A DNA stretch of 55,729 nucleotides from Chryseobacterium gleum. GTDB lineage: Bacteria; Bacteroidota; Bacteroidia; Flavobacteriales_D; Crocinitomicaceae. The position numbers were made by a program, and so were the translations under genes. The notes beneath the pieces are model-generated. The model saw nothing but the letters and a program-made list of their open reading frames with translations. It was not told the origin of the DNA and did not search any database. Of this stretch, positions 27,183-36,435 are shown piece by piece. The first letter of the stretch is position 1, and every line of letters starts with the position of its first letter. The stretch spans positions 1 to 55,729 of the forward strand of contig CAMDGH010000005.1 in NCBI GenBank assembly GCA_945897755.1. The letters are read 5' to 3'.

Positions 27183-30001
27183 CTGCAATAATTACAGTAA
27201 CTCTTGAACAATTCCTTGTGCTCAAAGGAAGATTCATCAGAATAAATCTCATTTAGAATCAACTTTAATACCGACGGAAATAGTTCAACTAATTTATCCA
27301 TTGATAGATCTCCGGGGAGTAACTCGAAAGGACTTTCATTTAGATTTACAAGTGATATAATACAGCTACTACTTGGAGTTTCGCCAGCTGTTTTTGCATA
27401 GATAAAAGTGTAAAGCATAAGCTGAAAGAAATGCTTAGAATTAAGTGATAAATCAACTAATAGGTCAACCGGATCTGTAGGAGAAGATTTTTTGATTTTA
27501 CTTCCAACATCTTCATTTTTTACTTTTCCAGATTTGTAATCAATAATCCTGACTTTACCATCGATAGAATCTATTCTATCGATAAATCCTTTCAGTTTAA
27601 CCTGTTTCATTACACCATGTATTTCTAGCTCTAAAGTGAAGCTAATAGCCGCTTCAAGAGAAATAATTTTGATTCCTTTATTACCATTTGAATTTAATAT
27701 TTTTTTCTCATAATCTAAAAACCGTTGCGTTAATTCTAAAGCCATTTTAAAACTCAAAAAATTCTTCCCTGTTTCAAATGCAGCTGGATTATGATCAAAA
27801 AAGATGCTGAATTTTTCCCGCATTTTTAGTTCACACGCATTTTTCATTTCAATGATATCCTCAACTAAAATTAACTTTTGTTTAACACCCTCTTTTTGAC
27901 AATATGGTGCATAGAAATCTTCAAGAACAGCATGAATAAATGTGCCAAGCTGATTACTTTCAATGGACTCGTCTACTTTCGTTTCTTCTCCAAACTTTAG
28001 GATGTATTTGTAGTAAAAATCAAGCGGACAATTAATATATGTTTTTATTGCACTTGCTGAAATGCCTCCTTCAAGTAATTCATCTAATCGTTGCATTATT
28101 TCAGGTGTTTTTGAAATAGTTTTGAGCTGAGTTTTAGCGATATTGTTTTGAAGCGTATAGTCTTTTTTTGTGATTAAAATGTTTGGGTTTAATCGAGCTA
28201 GTTCTAATTCTAGTTGAAGTAAATACCGACTCGGTTCTGAAGAATTTACTCCTTCTGAAGAAGATGCATAGGTAATGTACATGTGATCACAATGGTGAAG
28301 TAAGCGGTAAAAATGATGCGCAAATAATCCCTGCTTGTCTCTTGGAAGAGGAAGTCCAACGTGCCTCCTTAAATCCATTGGAATGATTGATTGAATTGAA
28401 TTTGTCGATGGAAGTTTTCCTTCATTCATTCCCAGTATAATAATTGTTTTAAAATCAATCAAACGGGTTTCTAATAGTCCCATGATTTGTATTCCTTTTA
28501 ATGGATTTCCATAAAATGCAATACTTTCTTTGTTCCACGTTTGTTGAAATAAAACTGAGAATGTTCTGAGTGACATACTAGGGAAGTTATCGTTTACACA
28601 GTTTTGAAAATCAATCAATTGTGTATCGAAGGCTTCAATTATAATCTTTTCTAATGCATAGTTAGTATCTAGTCCTTTAAAAATAGAACTGTTTATTTTT
28701 CTAAATTGTTCAACGGCGGTTTTCCAGTTGTTTTTCCAAGGGGTATATATTTCTTGAATTATTTCATTTATCAAAGGAGCGATATCTATATTTTTCGGTT
28801 GCTGAAAAACAGTGTTGTTTTTTCGCATTACTTTTTCTTTCTCTCTTATTTTACGGATTGCTGTCTTATCAGACATCGAGCTTATGAATGGATGATTCCA
28901 TACATTTTCGATGTCTTTATGATAAGCTACTACCCTATCGTATTTTAAGAATCCCTCTTGAATTTTAAAGATAAGTTCAATCCACGTTTTAATTGAAGTG
29001 TTTTTTAATGGTAATCCCATTGTGATATTGGCTTTTCCAATTTTTTTGGGTAATGCATGAATAACCGGTATTATGAGTCCCTCATCTGCTAATAGCACAA
29101 GTGTTTTATCAAGTTCTTCCTCCGTTAATTTATTGATTATCGTGCTCATCACTTTAGTCTGTCCTGATGTTTGAGCGCAATTTATTATATCTATCTTTTT
29201 AGTTGATACTGCTAAATTAGTTTCAATAAAGGAAGGGTTTTTAATTTTTAATTCAGTATTAATTCTTCTTAAGAATTCTCCGGCTTCATGGTTTTTATCA
29301 TCATAATAATAGCGATCTGAATCTATAAAAAGGACAGCTTTCCCTAGTTGGTGGAGCTGCTTTATTATACTAATTTCCGCTTTTGATAAAGCATTAAATC
29401 CAGCAAATATAAATTTAGCGTCTTTATTCTTAGTGAACACGCGGTCAATATGTGTTGCTAGCTGTGCATATGCTTTACCTGTATAAATTATGTTTTTACT
29501 AGCGATATGTTCGTTAAATTGCATGTAATAATTTGGAAGACGATCCCAAAACTCCATAAATCTTGTCTGCCTCTCAGTGAGTACTTGATCTTCACCGAAA
29601 CTCCAATTTTCGATTCCTTTTATGTCTCTTAGGTTTTTAAATAGGTCTTTTGAGTCAACCAAATAACGGTCTATTTCATCAAAGTCACTTAAAAGTGTGG
29701 TGCCCCATGATAAAAATTCATCAAATTGTTGGTCTATGGATTCAGTTCCGTTTTTTTTATGAATTTCAAATAATGCAAGTAGTAATCTTGTTTTATCTAA
29801 GATTGTTTGAGGCGTTAACTCCTTAACCCATTGATTTATGGTAAACGTTTTTGGAGAAAAAACGGGTCTTTCATACGCTGTATAGATCTCTTTTTGCAAA
29901 TAATTTACAGCTCGCTGTGAGGGTAAAATGATTGTCCAATTTTCAAGTTGTGTATCAGATTCTTTTATGAATTTTGCAATTTTACCTAAGAATGTTTCCA
30001 T
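27179..30001 (-). CDS. AddB-like PD-(D/E)XK nuclease
   Basis: A 940-residue protein of the AddB/RexB type in Bacteroidota, partner of a RecB/AddA-like helicase in double-strand break repair. The N-terminus (WTIILPSQRAVNYLQKEI) and the middle part (IIILGMNEGKLPS near residue 520) are degenerate UvrD-like helicase regions. The C-terminal PD-(D/E)XK domain has GTFIHAVLEDFY, GFIDRIDSIDG, IIDYKSGKV and QLMLYTFIY. A Cys in INCPLDFYYKYI and two Cys in the last residues (YCNYC) resemble the AddB Fe-S staple, but the fourth Cys is absent because the protein ends one residue later. It overlaps the SpoIID-like gene by 4 bp; no addA is in the window. Confidence 0.8.
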   Translation of the reverse strand: METFLGKIAKFIKESDTQLENWTIILPSQRAVNYLQKEIYTAYERPVFSPKTFTINQWVKELTPQTILDKTRLLLALFEIHKKNGTESIDQQFDEFLSWGTTLLSDFDEIDRYLVDSKDLFKNLRDIKGIENWSFGEDQVLTERQTRFMEFWDRLPNYYMQFNEHIASKNIIYTGKAYAQLATHIDRVFTKNKDAKFIFAGFNALSKAEISIIKQLHQLGKAVLFIDSDRYYYDDKNHEAGEFLRRINTELKIKNPSFIETNLAVSTKKIDIINCAQTSGQTKVMSTIINKLTEEELDKTLVLLADEGLIIPVIHALPKKIGKANITMGLPLKNTSIKTWIELIFKIQEGFLKYDRVVAYHKDIENVWNHPFISSMSDKTAIRKIREKEKVMRKNNTVFQQPKNIDIAPLINEIIQEIYTPWKNNWKTAVEQFRKINSSIFKGLDTNYALEKIIIEAFDTQLIDFQNCVNDNFPSMSLRTFSVLFQQTWNKESIAFYGNPLKGIQIMGLLETRLIDFKTIIILGMNEGKLPSTNSIQSIIPMDLRRHVGLPLPRDKQGLFAHHFYRLLHHCDHMYITYASSSEGVNSSEPSRYLLQLELELARLNPNILITKKDYTLQNNIAKTQLKTISKTPEIMQRLDELLEGGISASAIKTYINCPLDFYYKYILKFGEETKVDESIESNQLGTFIHAVLEDFYAPYCQKEGVKQKLILVEDIIEMKNACELKMREKFSIFFDHNPAAFETGKNFLSFKMALELTQRFLDYEKKILNSNGNKGIKIISLEAAISFTLELEIHGVMKQVKLKGFIDRIDSIDGKVRIIDYKSGKVKNEDVGSKIKKSSPTDPVDLLVDLSLNSKHFFQLMLYTFIYAKTAGETPSSSCIISLVNLNESPFELLPGDLSMDKLVELFPSVLKLILNEIYSDESSFEHKELFKSYCNYCS

Positions 30002-30395
30002 TTTTTTTTAGCTAATTTACGAATTATTCCTTTAGTTACTTTTTTAACTACATAACAAAAAAAAAATACTGATTATTAATACATTAAATCAATTTTTATT
30101 GTTTAAATCCTTTGAAATTAGTGTTTTATAGAATGACTTTGAGTTATTCAAAAAGTCTAATTCCCAAAATTAGCAACCAAGTTACTAACTTATTTGGCTC
30201 ACATTGAAATTCAGGCTAAACCTAAATTAATCCCAAAAAAATTAGCTTAACTCTTAATAAACTAATCGCTTTTTTTGAAAAAAGAGGGTAAATCAATTAA
30301 TAATAGACCATACTTTTGAGAGAATATAACAACTAATTAACAATTAAACAATCATAAAAATAAAGTGATGATAAACAAAAAGATTGATTAAAATC
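30002..30395. other. Gene-free region between divergent genes
   Basis: About 390 bp of AT-rich DNA between the divergent nuclease and MFS genes. I see no ORF with a family signature, no strong hairpin and no RNA gene. It must hold the nuclease promoter; only a weak TAAATTAG near 30016-30023 on the minus strand resembles a -7 element. Confidence 0.4.
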
Positions 30396-30403
30396 TATTT
30401 TTG
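30396..30403 (+). promoter_or_regulatory. -7 promoter element for the MFS gene
   Basis: TATTTTTG matches TAnnTTTG, 15 nt before the ATG at 30419. It covers the in-frame TTG at 30401, arguing for the ATG as start. Confidence 0.5.
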
Positions 30404-30418
30404 TACAAAACCAAAACT

Positions 30419-32134
30419 ATGACACTTGTAAAAACGAATTACAGCGCACTAACAACATTAGTTACCGTTTTCTTTTTTTGGGGTTTTATCGCTGCAGGAA
30501 ACAGTGTATTTATACCCTTTTGTAAACATTATTTTAAATTAGACCAATTCCAAAGCCAATTAATTGATTTTGCATTCTATTTTGCATATTATATTGGTGC
30601 ATTGCTGTTATTTATTGTTGGACTCTACAAAGGACAAAATCCTGTTAGTAAATGGGGATATAAAAATAGTATCATTTATGGCTTGTTATTCTCAGCAATA
30701 GGAGCAGGTGCAATGATTATTTCAGTGTATGTAAATGTGTTTAGCGGAATGTTATTGGGGTTATTTGTTGTTGCTTTGGGATTTTCACTTCAACAAACAG
30801 CAGCAAATCCATTTATGATCTCACTTGGAGATGAAACAACTGGTTCAAATAGAATTAGCTTAGGGGGAGGTATAAATAGTCTAGGCACAACAATAGGGCC
30901 TCTCGTAGTTGCACTACTGCTGTTTGGGTCTGGAACAATAAATGATGACCTTATTCAAAATCTCAGTTTAGATAAAGTGATTCTATTGTATTTGGGAGTT
31001 GGAATCTTATTTATATTAATAGCTGGTTTATTTGGATTTTCAAAAACATTACCAAGCGGAAAAAACAATGAAGAAACTGAAAAAGCAACAAAAGCATTGG
31101 CTTCCTTAGTAATTATAACAGGACTACTAATTGGCTGTTTCGCTCCTGTATTCTCAAGTTATCGAAGTGAAACAGCTGAAATAATCAAATTTAAAACAGA
31201 AGAAATAAAACGAATGGAGCACTTTATTTCTAACAAAAAATCAATTGATGTTTTAGAAAATGAAATACATGAATTGAGAGTTCCACTCGAAAAAAAAAGA
31301 ATGGCATGGCTAACATTAGGATTAGCCGTAATTGTTGGAGGTCTAGTAGTTTCATATAAAAAAGCGAAAAAAAATAATGAGGGATGGGGAGCCATGAAGT
31401 ATCCACAATTGATATTAGGCATGCTCGCAATATTTATATATGTTGGTGTAGAAGTAGCAGTAGGAAGTAATTTGGGAGAATTACTAAAACAAGAAAAGTT
31501 TGGAGCTTACTCATCTTCCGAAATAGCTCCATTTATTGCATTGTATTGGGGAAGTCTAATGATTGGACGTTGGGCAAGTGCAATCCATGCGTTTGAATTA
31601 AAAGAGAAAATAAAAAATATGCTCACATTCATCGTTCCATTATTTGCTTTTGGAGTTGTGTTGTTTTTAACTTATTTAGCTGGACATAATATAAATGAAA
31701 TCAAATGGCTTTTCCCATATGTAATCTGTGTTTTTGTTCAAATTATTGGCTTTTATATTGGCAAAAACAAACCCGCTAAAACCCTACTGCTATTTAGTAT
31801 ACTTGGAGTAATTGCAACCGTAATTGGACTTACAACAGATGGTAAAATTGCCATCTATGCATTTTTAAGTGTTGGGTTATTTTGTTCAATCATGTGGCCG
31901 TGTATATTTTCGCTATCCCTTGCAGGACTTGGAAAATACCAATCTCAAGGATCCGCTTTTTTAATTATGATGATATTAGGAGGTGCAATCATCCCTCCAC
32001 TTCAAGGAAAATTAAGTGATTTAATCGGAATTCAAAAATCTTTTATCATCGGAACAATATGTTTCATGTACCTTATATTCTTTGCTATCTTAGTAAAAAG
32101 AGTGCTTAAAAAACAGGGTCTAGATTTTGAATAA
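30419..32134 (+). CDS. Sugar MFS transporter (FucP/GluP-like)
   Basis: A 571-residue major facilitator protein of the fucose/glucose-galactose permease branch. The first helix has FFFWGFIAAGNSVFIPF, and QQTAANPFMISLG near residue 135 is the branch signature; NSLGTTIGPLV follows. A typical FucP is near 440 residues. The excess comes mainly from the centre (about 220-330): a helix, a charged coiled-coil stretch (SETAEIIKFKTEEIKRMEHF and onward) and another helix, probably making an additional helical hairpin. The ATG at 30419 is chosen because the promoter overlaps the earlier TTG. It sits alone, upstream of sdhCAB. The substrate (sugar) is inferred from family only. Confidence 0.87.
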   Translation: MTLVKTNYSALTTLVTVFFFWGFIAAGNSVFIPFCKHYFKLDQFQSQLIDFAFYFAYYIGALLLFIVGLYKGQNPVSKWGYKNSIIYGLLFSAIGAGAMIISVYVNVFSGMLLGLFVVALGFSLQQTAANPFMISLGDETTGSNRISLGGGINSLGTTIGPLVVALLLFGSGTINDDLIQNLSLDKVILLYLGVGILFILIAGLFGFSKTLPSGKNNEETEKATKALASLVIITGLLIGCFAPVFSSYRSETAEIIKFKTEEIKRMEHFISNKKSIDVLENEIHELRVPLEKKRMAWLTLGLAVIVGGLVVSYKKAKKNNEGWGAMKYPQLILGMLAIFIYVGVEVAVGSNLGELLKQEKFGAYSSSEIAPFIALYWGSLMIGRWASAIHAFELKEKIKNMLTFIVPLFAFGVVLFLTYLAGHNINEIKWLFPYVICVFVQIIGFYIGKNKPAKTLLLFSILGVIATVIGLTTDGKIAIYAFLSVGLFCSIMWPCIFSLSLAGLGKYQSQGSAFLIMMILGGAIIPPLQGKLSDLIGIQKSFIIGTICFMYLIFFAILVKRVLKKQGLDFE

Positions 32135-32206
32135 ACAATAAATTGAGCATGCTAATTAAATTCAATATAAATAAGAACTAATGGAGCACTTATTTGTTCT
32201 AACTAT

Positions 32207-32214
32207 TAAATTTG
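32207..32214 (+). promoter_or_regulatory. -7 promoter element for sdhCAB
   Basis: TAAATTTG matches TAnnTTTG, 27 nt before the sdhC ATG. No correctly spaced -33 TTG is clear. Confidence 0.45.
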
Positions 32215-32241
32215 TAAACAAATTAAAATTAAAATAATCAC

Positions 32242-33105
32242 ATGAGTAAATCAGTACTATTAAAATCCTCACTCGCGAAAAAATATTGGATGGCTGCTAC
32301 GGGATTGTTCCTATGCACCTTTTTAATTGGCCATCTATTAGGTAATTTACAGTTGTTCTCTGGCGGAGAAGAAGGAAGGCGCGCATTTAATGAATATGCT
32401 TATTTCATGGCTCATAACCCATTAATTAAACTATTATCCTATGTAACGTACATATCGATTTTGTTTCATATTGTTGACGGTATTTTACTGACAATTGAAA
32501 ATAAAAAAGCAAGACCAATAAGCTATGCTTACAACAAACCAGAAAAAAGCTCTAAATGGGCGTCAAGAAACATGGCATTGTTAGGCAGTTTGATTCTTAT
32601 TTTTATTGCTACGCACATGATTAACTTTTGGGCAAAAGCAAAACTAGGTGACACAATGTTATTACACAAAATAAAAATTGAAGCACAACAACAAACACCT
32701 GGACAAGAGATGCAAGAAATTTATTTAACAACAACTGGAACTTATCTTCCAGTAAATGGTGTTGAAGTTAAAAACCAAACAGAATTGTATGCTCAAGGTG
32801 TCAATCTTAAAATCGGAGAAGCATATAAAGACTTACACTCAGTTGTAATGGCATTTTTCGGTCACGACAAAACCGAACAAGGCGTTCCTGCTAATCCATA
32901 TGCCTTAATTGCAGTGATTTTTTACGTTGTATCAATGGTAGTAATGGGATATCACTTAAGTCACGGATTTGCTTCTTCATTTCAATCATTGGGTGTGAGA
33001 CATCCAAAATATACCGAATTAATAAAAAAAATAGGAAATTTATTCGCAGTCATAATTCCTGCTGGTTTTGCTATAATACCTATTTTTATTTACCTTACTA
33101 AATAA
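32242..33105 (+). CDS. sdhC: Succinate dehydrogenase cytochrome b subunit
   Basis: A 287-residue diheme cytochrome b anchor of the Bacteroidota-type (class B) succinate:quinone oxidoreductase. Five helices are expected; those near residues 16-36, 66-86, 111-130, 219-240 and 264-284 are visible, with His in [28 protein letters not shown] as heme ligand candidates. The stretch between the third and fourth helices (about 131-218) is near 90 residues, longer than the usual short link, and accounts for the large size. It is 10 bp before sdhA. Confidence 0.92.
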   Translation: MSKSVLLKSSLAKKYWMAATGLFLCTFLIGHLLGNLQLFSGGEEGRRAFNEYAYFMAHNPLIKLLSYVTYISILFHIVDGILLTIENKKARPISYAYNKPEKSSKWASRNMALLGSLILIFIATHMINFWAKAKLGDTMLLHKIKIEAQQQTPGQEMQEIYLTTTGTYLPVNGVEVKNQTELYAQGVNLKIGEAYKDLHSVVMAFFGHDKTEQGVPANPYALIAVIFYVVSMVVMGYHLSHGFASSFQSLGVRHPKYTELIKKIGNLFAVIIPAGFAIIPIFIYLTK

Positions 33106-33115
33106 ACAAACAACT

Positions 33116-35125
33116 ATGAAATTAGACTCTAAAATACCGGAAGGACCTATTTCTGACAAATGGACAAATTATAAAAACCATTTAAAGTTGGTTGCACCCA
33201 ACAATAGACCTAAAATTGACATTATCGTTGTTGGAACAGGACTTGCTGGTTCAGCTGCTGCTGCTTCCTTAGGTGAAATGGGATACAATGTTAAAGTGTT
33301 TTGTTTTCAAGACTCTCCCCGAAGAGCCCATTCAATCGCTGCACAAGGAGGAATAAATGCTGCAAAAAATTATCAAAACGATGGAGACAGTATCTATCGT
33401 TTATTTTATGACACCATTAAAGGTGGGGATTACAGAGCACGAGAAGCAAATGTGCACCGTTTAGCAGAGGTTTCTGGAAATATAATTGATCAATGTGTAG
33501 CTCAAGGTGTACCTTTTGCACGTGAATACGGAGGATTGTTAGATAACCGTTCTTTTGGTGGGACTCAGGTTCAGCGTACATTTTATGCAGCTGGTCAAAC
33601 AGGACAGCAACTTCTTTTAGGAGCTTATTCTGCCTTATCTAGACAAATAGGCTTAGGACGTGTAAAAATGTTTAAGCGACATGAAATGCTTGAATTAGTC
33701 AAAGTAGATGGAAAAGCACGGGGAATTATCGCTAGGGATTTAATTACAGGACAATTAGAACGTCACTCAGCTCACGCTGTTGTTCTTGCAACGGGAGGTT
33801 ACGGAAATGTATATTTCCTATCAACAAATGCAATGGGAAGTAATGTAACAGCAACATGGAAGGCGCATAAACAAGGTGCTTTATTTGCTAATCCCTGTTT
33901 TGTCCAAATTCACCCTACTTGTGTTCCAGTTCATGGAGTAAATCAGTCAAAATTAACTTTAATGTCTGAATCATTAAGGAACTCTGGACGCATATGGGTT
34001 CCAAGGAAGAAAGAAGACGCTGAGGCAATTAGAGCAGGTAAATTAAAGCCAACTCAAATTACAGAAGAAGATAGGGATTATTTCTTAGAAAGGAGATATC
34101 CTGCATTTGGAAATTTAGTGCCTCGTGATGTTGCTTCAAGAGCTGCTAAAGAAAGATGTGATGAAGGATTCGGAATCGAAGCAAATGACACTAACGAAGG
34201 TGTTTACTTAGATTTTTCATCAGAAATCATAACAAAAGGGAAGCAAGTAGCATATGCGGCTGGAGATCAAAATCCATCAGATGAAAAAACAGTTGCATTA
34301 GGTAAAAAATGGTTGGAAGAAAAATACGGAAATCTTTTCCAAATGTATCAAAAGATTACAGATGAAAACCCGTATGAAACTCCAATGAAAATTTATCCTG
34401 CAGTTCACTATACAATGGGAGGTGTTTGGGTTGATTACAATCTACAGTCTACAATTCCAGGATGTTTTGTTGCTGGAGAAGCAAATTTTTCTGATCACGG
34501 AGCTAATCGATTAGGTGCATCAGCATTGATGCAAGGTTTAGCAGATGGCTATTTTGTGCTTCCATACACACTATCTGATTACTTAGCTAACGAAATTCGA
34601 ACTGGAAAAATAACAACTGATTCTCCAGAATTTGACTCAGCAGAAAATAATGTGAAATCTCAAATTGATAGATTCATTAATAACAAAGGAACAAAATCAG
34701 TCGACTTTTTCCATAAAAGATTAGGTTTAATCATGTGGAACAAAGTAGGAATGGGAAGAAACGAGAATCAATTGAAAGAAGCAATTTTAGAGATTGAAGA
34801 ACTAAGAGCCGAATTTTACAAAGACGTATTTGTACCTGGTAGTTCAGACGAACTAAACCAAGAGTTAGAAAAAGCAATGCGAGTTGCTGATTTTCTTGAA
34901 CTAGGACAATTAATGGCTCAAGATGCAATGCAACGAAACGAATCCTGTGGAGGTCACTTTAGAGAAGAATACCAAGACTCTGAAGGGGAAACACTTCGAG
35001 ATGATACCAATTTTAAATTTGCAAGTGCTTGGGAATATAAAGGTGAAGACATCAAAATGGAACAACTACATAAGGAAGAACTAAATTACGAATTCATAAA
35101 AATTGCTGATAGGAACTATAAATAG
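33116..35125 (+). CDS. sdhA: Succinate dehydrogenase flavoprotein subunit
   Basis: A 669-residue FAD subunit. The dinucleotide-binding [18 protein letters not shown] begins near residue 41. [17 protein letters not shown] holds the His that binds FAD covalently. Active-site parts include [24 protein letters not shown] and the FAD motif [18 protein letters not shown]. It oxidises succinate to fumarate in the TCA cycle and passes electrons via SdhB to the quinone pool that alternative complex III drains. Its length fits the class B (W. succinogenes FrdA-like) branch. Confidence 0.96.
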   Translation: MKLDSKIPEGPISDKWTNYKNHLKLVAPNNRPKIDIIVVGTGLAGSAAAASLGEMGYNVKVFCFQDSPRRAHSIAAQGGINAAKNYQNDGDSIYRLFYDTIKGGDYRAREANVHRLAEVSGNIIDQCVAQGVPFAREYGGLLDNRSFGGTQVQRTFYAAGQTGQQLLLGAYSALSRQIGLGRVKMFKRHEMLELVKVDGKARGIIARDLITGQLERHSAHAVVLATGGYGNVYFLSTNAMGSNVTATWKAHKQGALFANPCFVQIHPTCVPVHGVNQSKLTLMSESLRNSGRIWVPRKKEDAEAIRAGKLKPTQITEEDRDYFLERRYPAFGNLVPRDVASRAAKERCDEGFGIEANDTNEGVYLDFSSEIITKGKQVAYAAGDQNPSDEKTVALGKKWLEEKYGNLFQMYQKITDENPYETPMKIYPAVHYTMGGVWVDYNLQSTIPGCFVAGEANFSDHGANRLGASALMQGLADGYFVLPYTLSDYLANEIRTGKITTDSPEFDSAENNVKSQIDRFINNKGTKSVDFFHKRLGLIMWNKVGMGRNENQLKEAILEIEELRAEFYKDVFVPGSSDELNQELEKAMRVADFLELGQLMAQDAMQRNESCGGHFREEYQDSEGETLRDDTNFKFASAWEYKGEDIKMEQLHKEELNYEFIKIADRNYK

Positions 35126-35138
35126 GAAAAATTAAACA

Positions 35139-35165
35139 CTTTAACTCTACTAAAAAGAGTTAAAG
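35139..35165 (+). repeat. Intercistronic hairpin between sdhA and sdhB
   Basis: A 10-bp perfect stem, CTTTAACTCT (35139-35148) with AGAGTTAAAG (35156-35165), 7-base loop, no T-run. It lies in the 98-bp sdhA-sdhB gap and may stabilise mRNA ends or partly reduce sdhB transcription. Confidence 0.55.
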
Positions 35166-35223
35166 CACATGCCTAAGAAAACACCATATAAGTAATCGAA
35201 ATCGAATTAAAAAAAATAATATT

Positions 35224-35982
35224 ATGGCTTCAAAATACATCAATTTAACCCTTAAAATCTGGAGACAGAAAAATTGCAATGCAAAAGGGCAAATGGAAAC
35301 GTATTCTTTAGATAAAGTATCCACGGATAGCTCATTTTTAGAAATGTTAGACCAATTAAACGAACAATTAATTAATGAACAGAAAGAAACAATCGCCTTT
35401 GATCATGATTGTCGTGAAGGAATATGTGGAATGTGTTCACTCTACATAAATGGACGTGCACATGGACCAGATACTGGGACAACGACATGTCAATTACATA
35501 TGCGTAAATTTAATGACGGAGACACGATATATGTTGAGCCGTGGAGGTCTAAAGCTTTTCCAGTCGTTAAAGATTTAGTTGTAGACAGAAGTGCATTTGA
35601 TCGTATTCAACAAGCTGGAGGTTTCGTATCTGTAAATACATCTGGAAAAACAATGGATGCTAACGCTATTCCAATTCCAAAAGAAGATGCTGACAAAGCT
35701 TTTGAAGCAGCTACATGCATAGGTTGTGGTGCCTGTGTTGCAACATGTAAAAATGGATCAGCAATGCTTTTCGTTGGAGCTAAAGTATCACAATATGCAT
35801 TACTACCTCAAGGAAAAGTGGAAGCAAAACAACGTGTAATAAATATGGTTAACCAAATGGATGAAGAAGGATTCGGAAATTGTACAAATACGGGTGCCTG
35901 TGAAATCGAATGTCCAAAAGGAATATCATTAGATAATATAGCCCGAATGAATAGAGAATTTTTATTCTCATCATTAAAGTAA
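35224..35982 (+). CDS. sdhB: Succinate dehydrogenase iron-sulfur subunit
   Basis: A 252-residue subunit with three Fe-S clusters. The [2Fe-2S] site is [15 protein letters not shown] (near residue 60) with a following C in [23 protein letters not shown] near 160 and [15 protein letters not shown] near 220 hold the [4Fe-4S] and [3Fe-4S] clusters. It carries electrons from FAD to the quinone site in SdhC. The gap to sdhA is 98 bp with a hairpin, and a terminator follows. Confidence 0.96.
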   Translation: MASKYINLTLKIWRQKNCNAKGQMETYSLDKVSTDSSFLEMLDQLNEQLINEQKETIAFDHDCREGICGMCSLYINGRAHGPDTGTTTCQLHMRKFNDGDTIYVEPWRSKAFPVVKDLVVDRSAFDRIQQAGGFVSVNTSGKTMDANAIPIPKEDADKAFEAATCIGCGACVATCKNGSAMLFVGAKVSQYALLPQGKVEAKQRVINMVNQMDEEGFGNCTNTGACEIECPKGISLDNIARMNREFLFSSLK

Positions 35983-36003
35983 AAATGAAATAAACGCTTT
36001 TTG

Positions 36004-36033
36004 AAGCACCCTCATAAATCAGGGTGCTTATTT
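36004..36033 (+). terminator. Rho-independent terminator of sdhCAB
   Basis: Arms AAGCACCCT (36004-36012) and AGGGTGCTT (36021-36029), 8-base loop, followed by a short AT/T tract. It closes the sdh operon 22 bp after sdhB. Confidence 0.85.
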
Positions 36034-36048
36034 TATTAAAATTGAGCT

Positions 36049-36435
36049 ATGAAAAAGGGTTCAAAATTGTATAGTATACTAAAAGAAAAATGCCCAGTAT
36101 GCCATGAAGGTGAAGTTTTCTTTACAAAGAAAAAATATGACCTTAAAAAATTTGACAAAACATTAGAAAGATGTTCAAATTGCAACCATAAATTTGAAAT
36201 AGAAGGCGGATTTTGGCAAGGAGCTATGTATGTGAGTTATGCTGTATCTGTATCTTACGCATTAATCGTATTCTTATTGACTTTTTTAATATATCCCGAT
36301 ATGAGTGCATGGGGATACATTATCATAATATCAAGTATTGTAATTTTAGTCACTCCAATAAACTTCAGGATAAGTAGAATGATATGGATGAATCTTTTTT
36401 CTTCCTACAACAAGGAAAAAACAATCGGAAATTAA
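36049..36435 (+). CDS. DUF983 membrane protein
   Basis: A 128-residue DUF983 protein. Two CxxC pairs (CPVCHEGEVFF near 15 and CSNCNHKFE near 44) make a zinc-ribbon-like head, then FEIEGGFWQGAMYVSY leads into two hydrophobic helices (about 62-84 and 90-108). In other bacteria DUF983 genes are often near cytochrome oxidase assembly genes, but a function is not established. It sits directly after the sdh terminator and its stop shares TTAA with the convergent DUF5723 gene. Confidence 0.85.
   Translation: MKKGSKLYSILKEKCPVCHEGEVFFTKKKYDLKKFDKTLERCSNCNHKFEIEGGFWQGAMYVSYAVSVSYALIVFLLTFLIYPDMSAWGYIIIISSIVILVTPINFRISRMIWMNLFSSYNKEKTIGN

Noticed and set aside
35139-35165. sdhA-sdhB hairpin as a terminator
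   Set aside because: It has no T-run and sdhB must be co-expressed with sdhA; kept only as an intercistronic hairpin.
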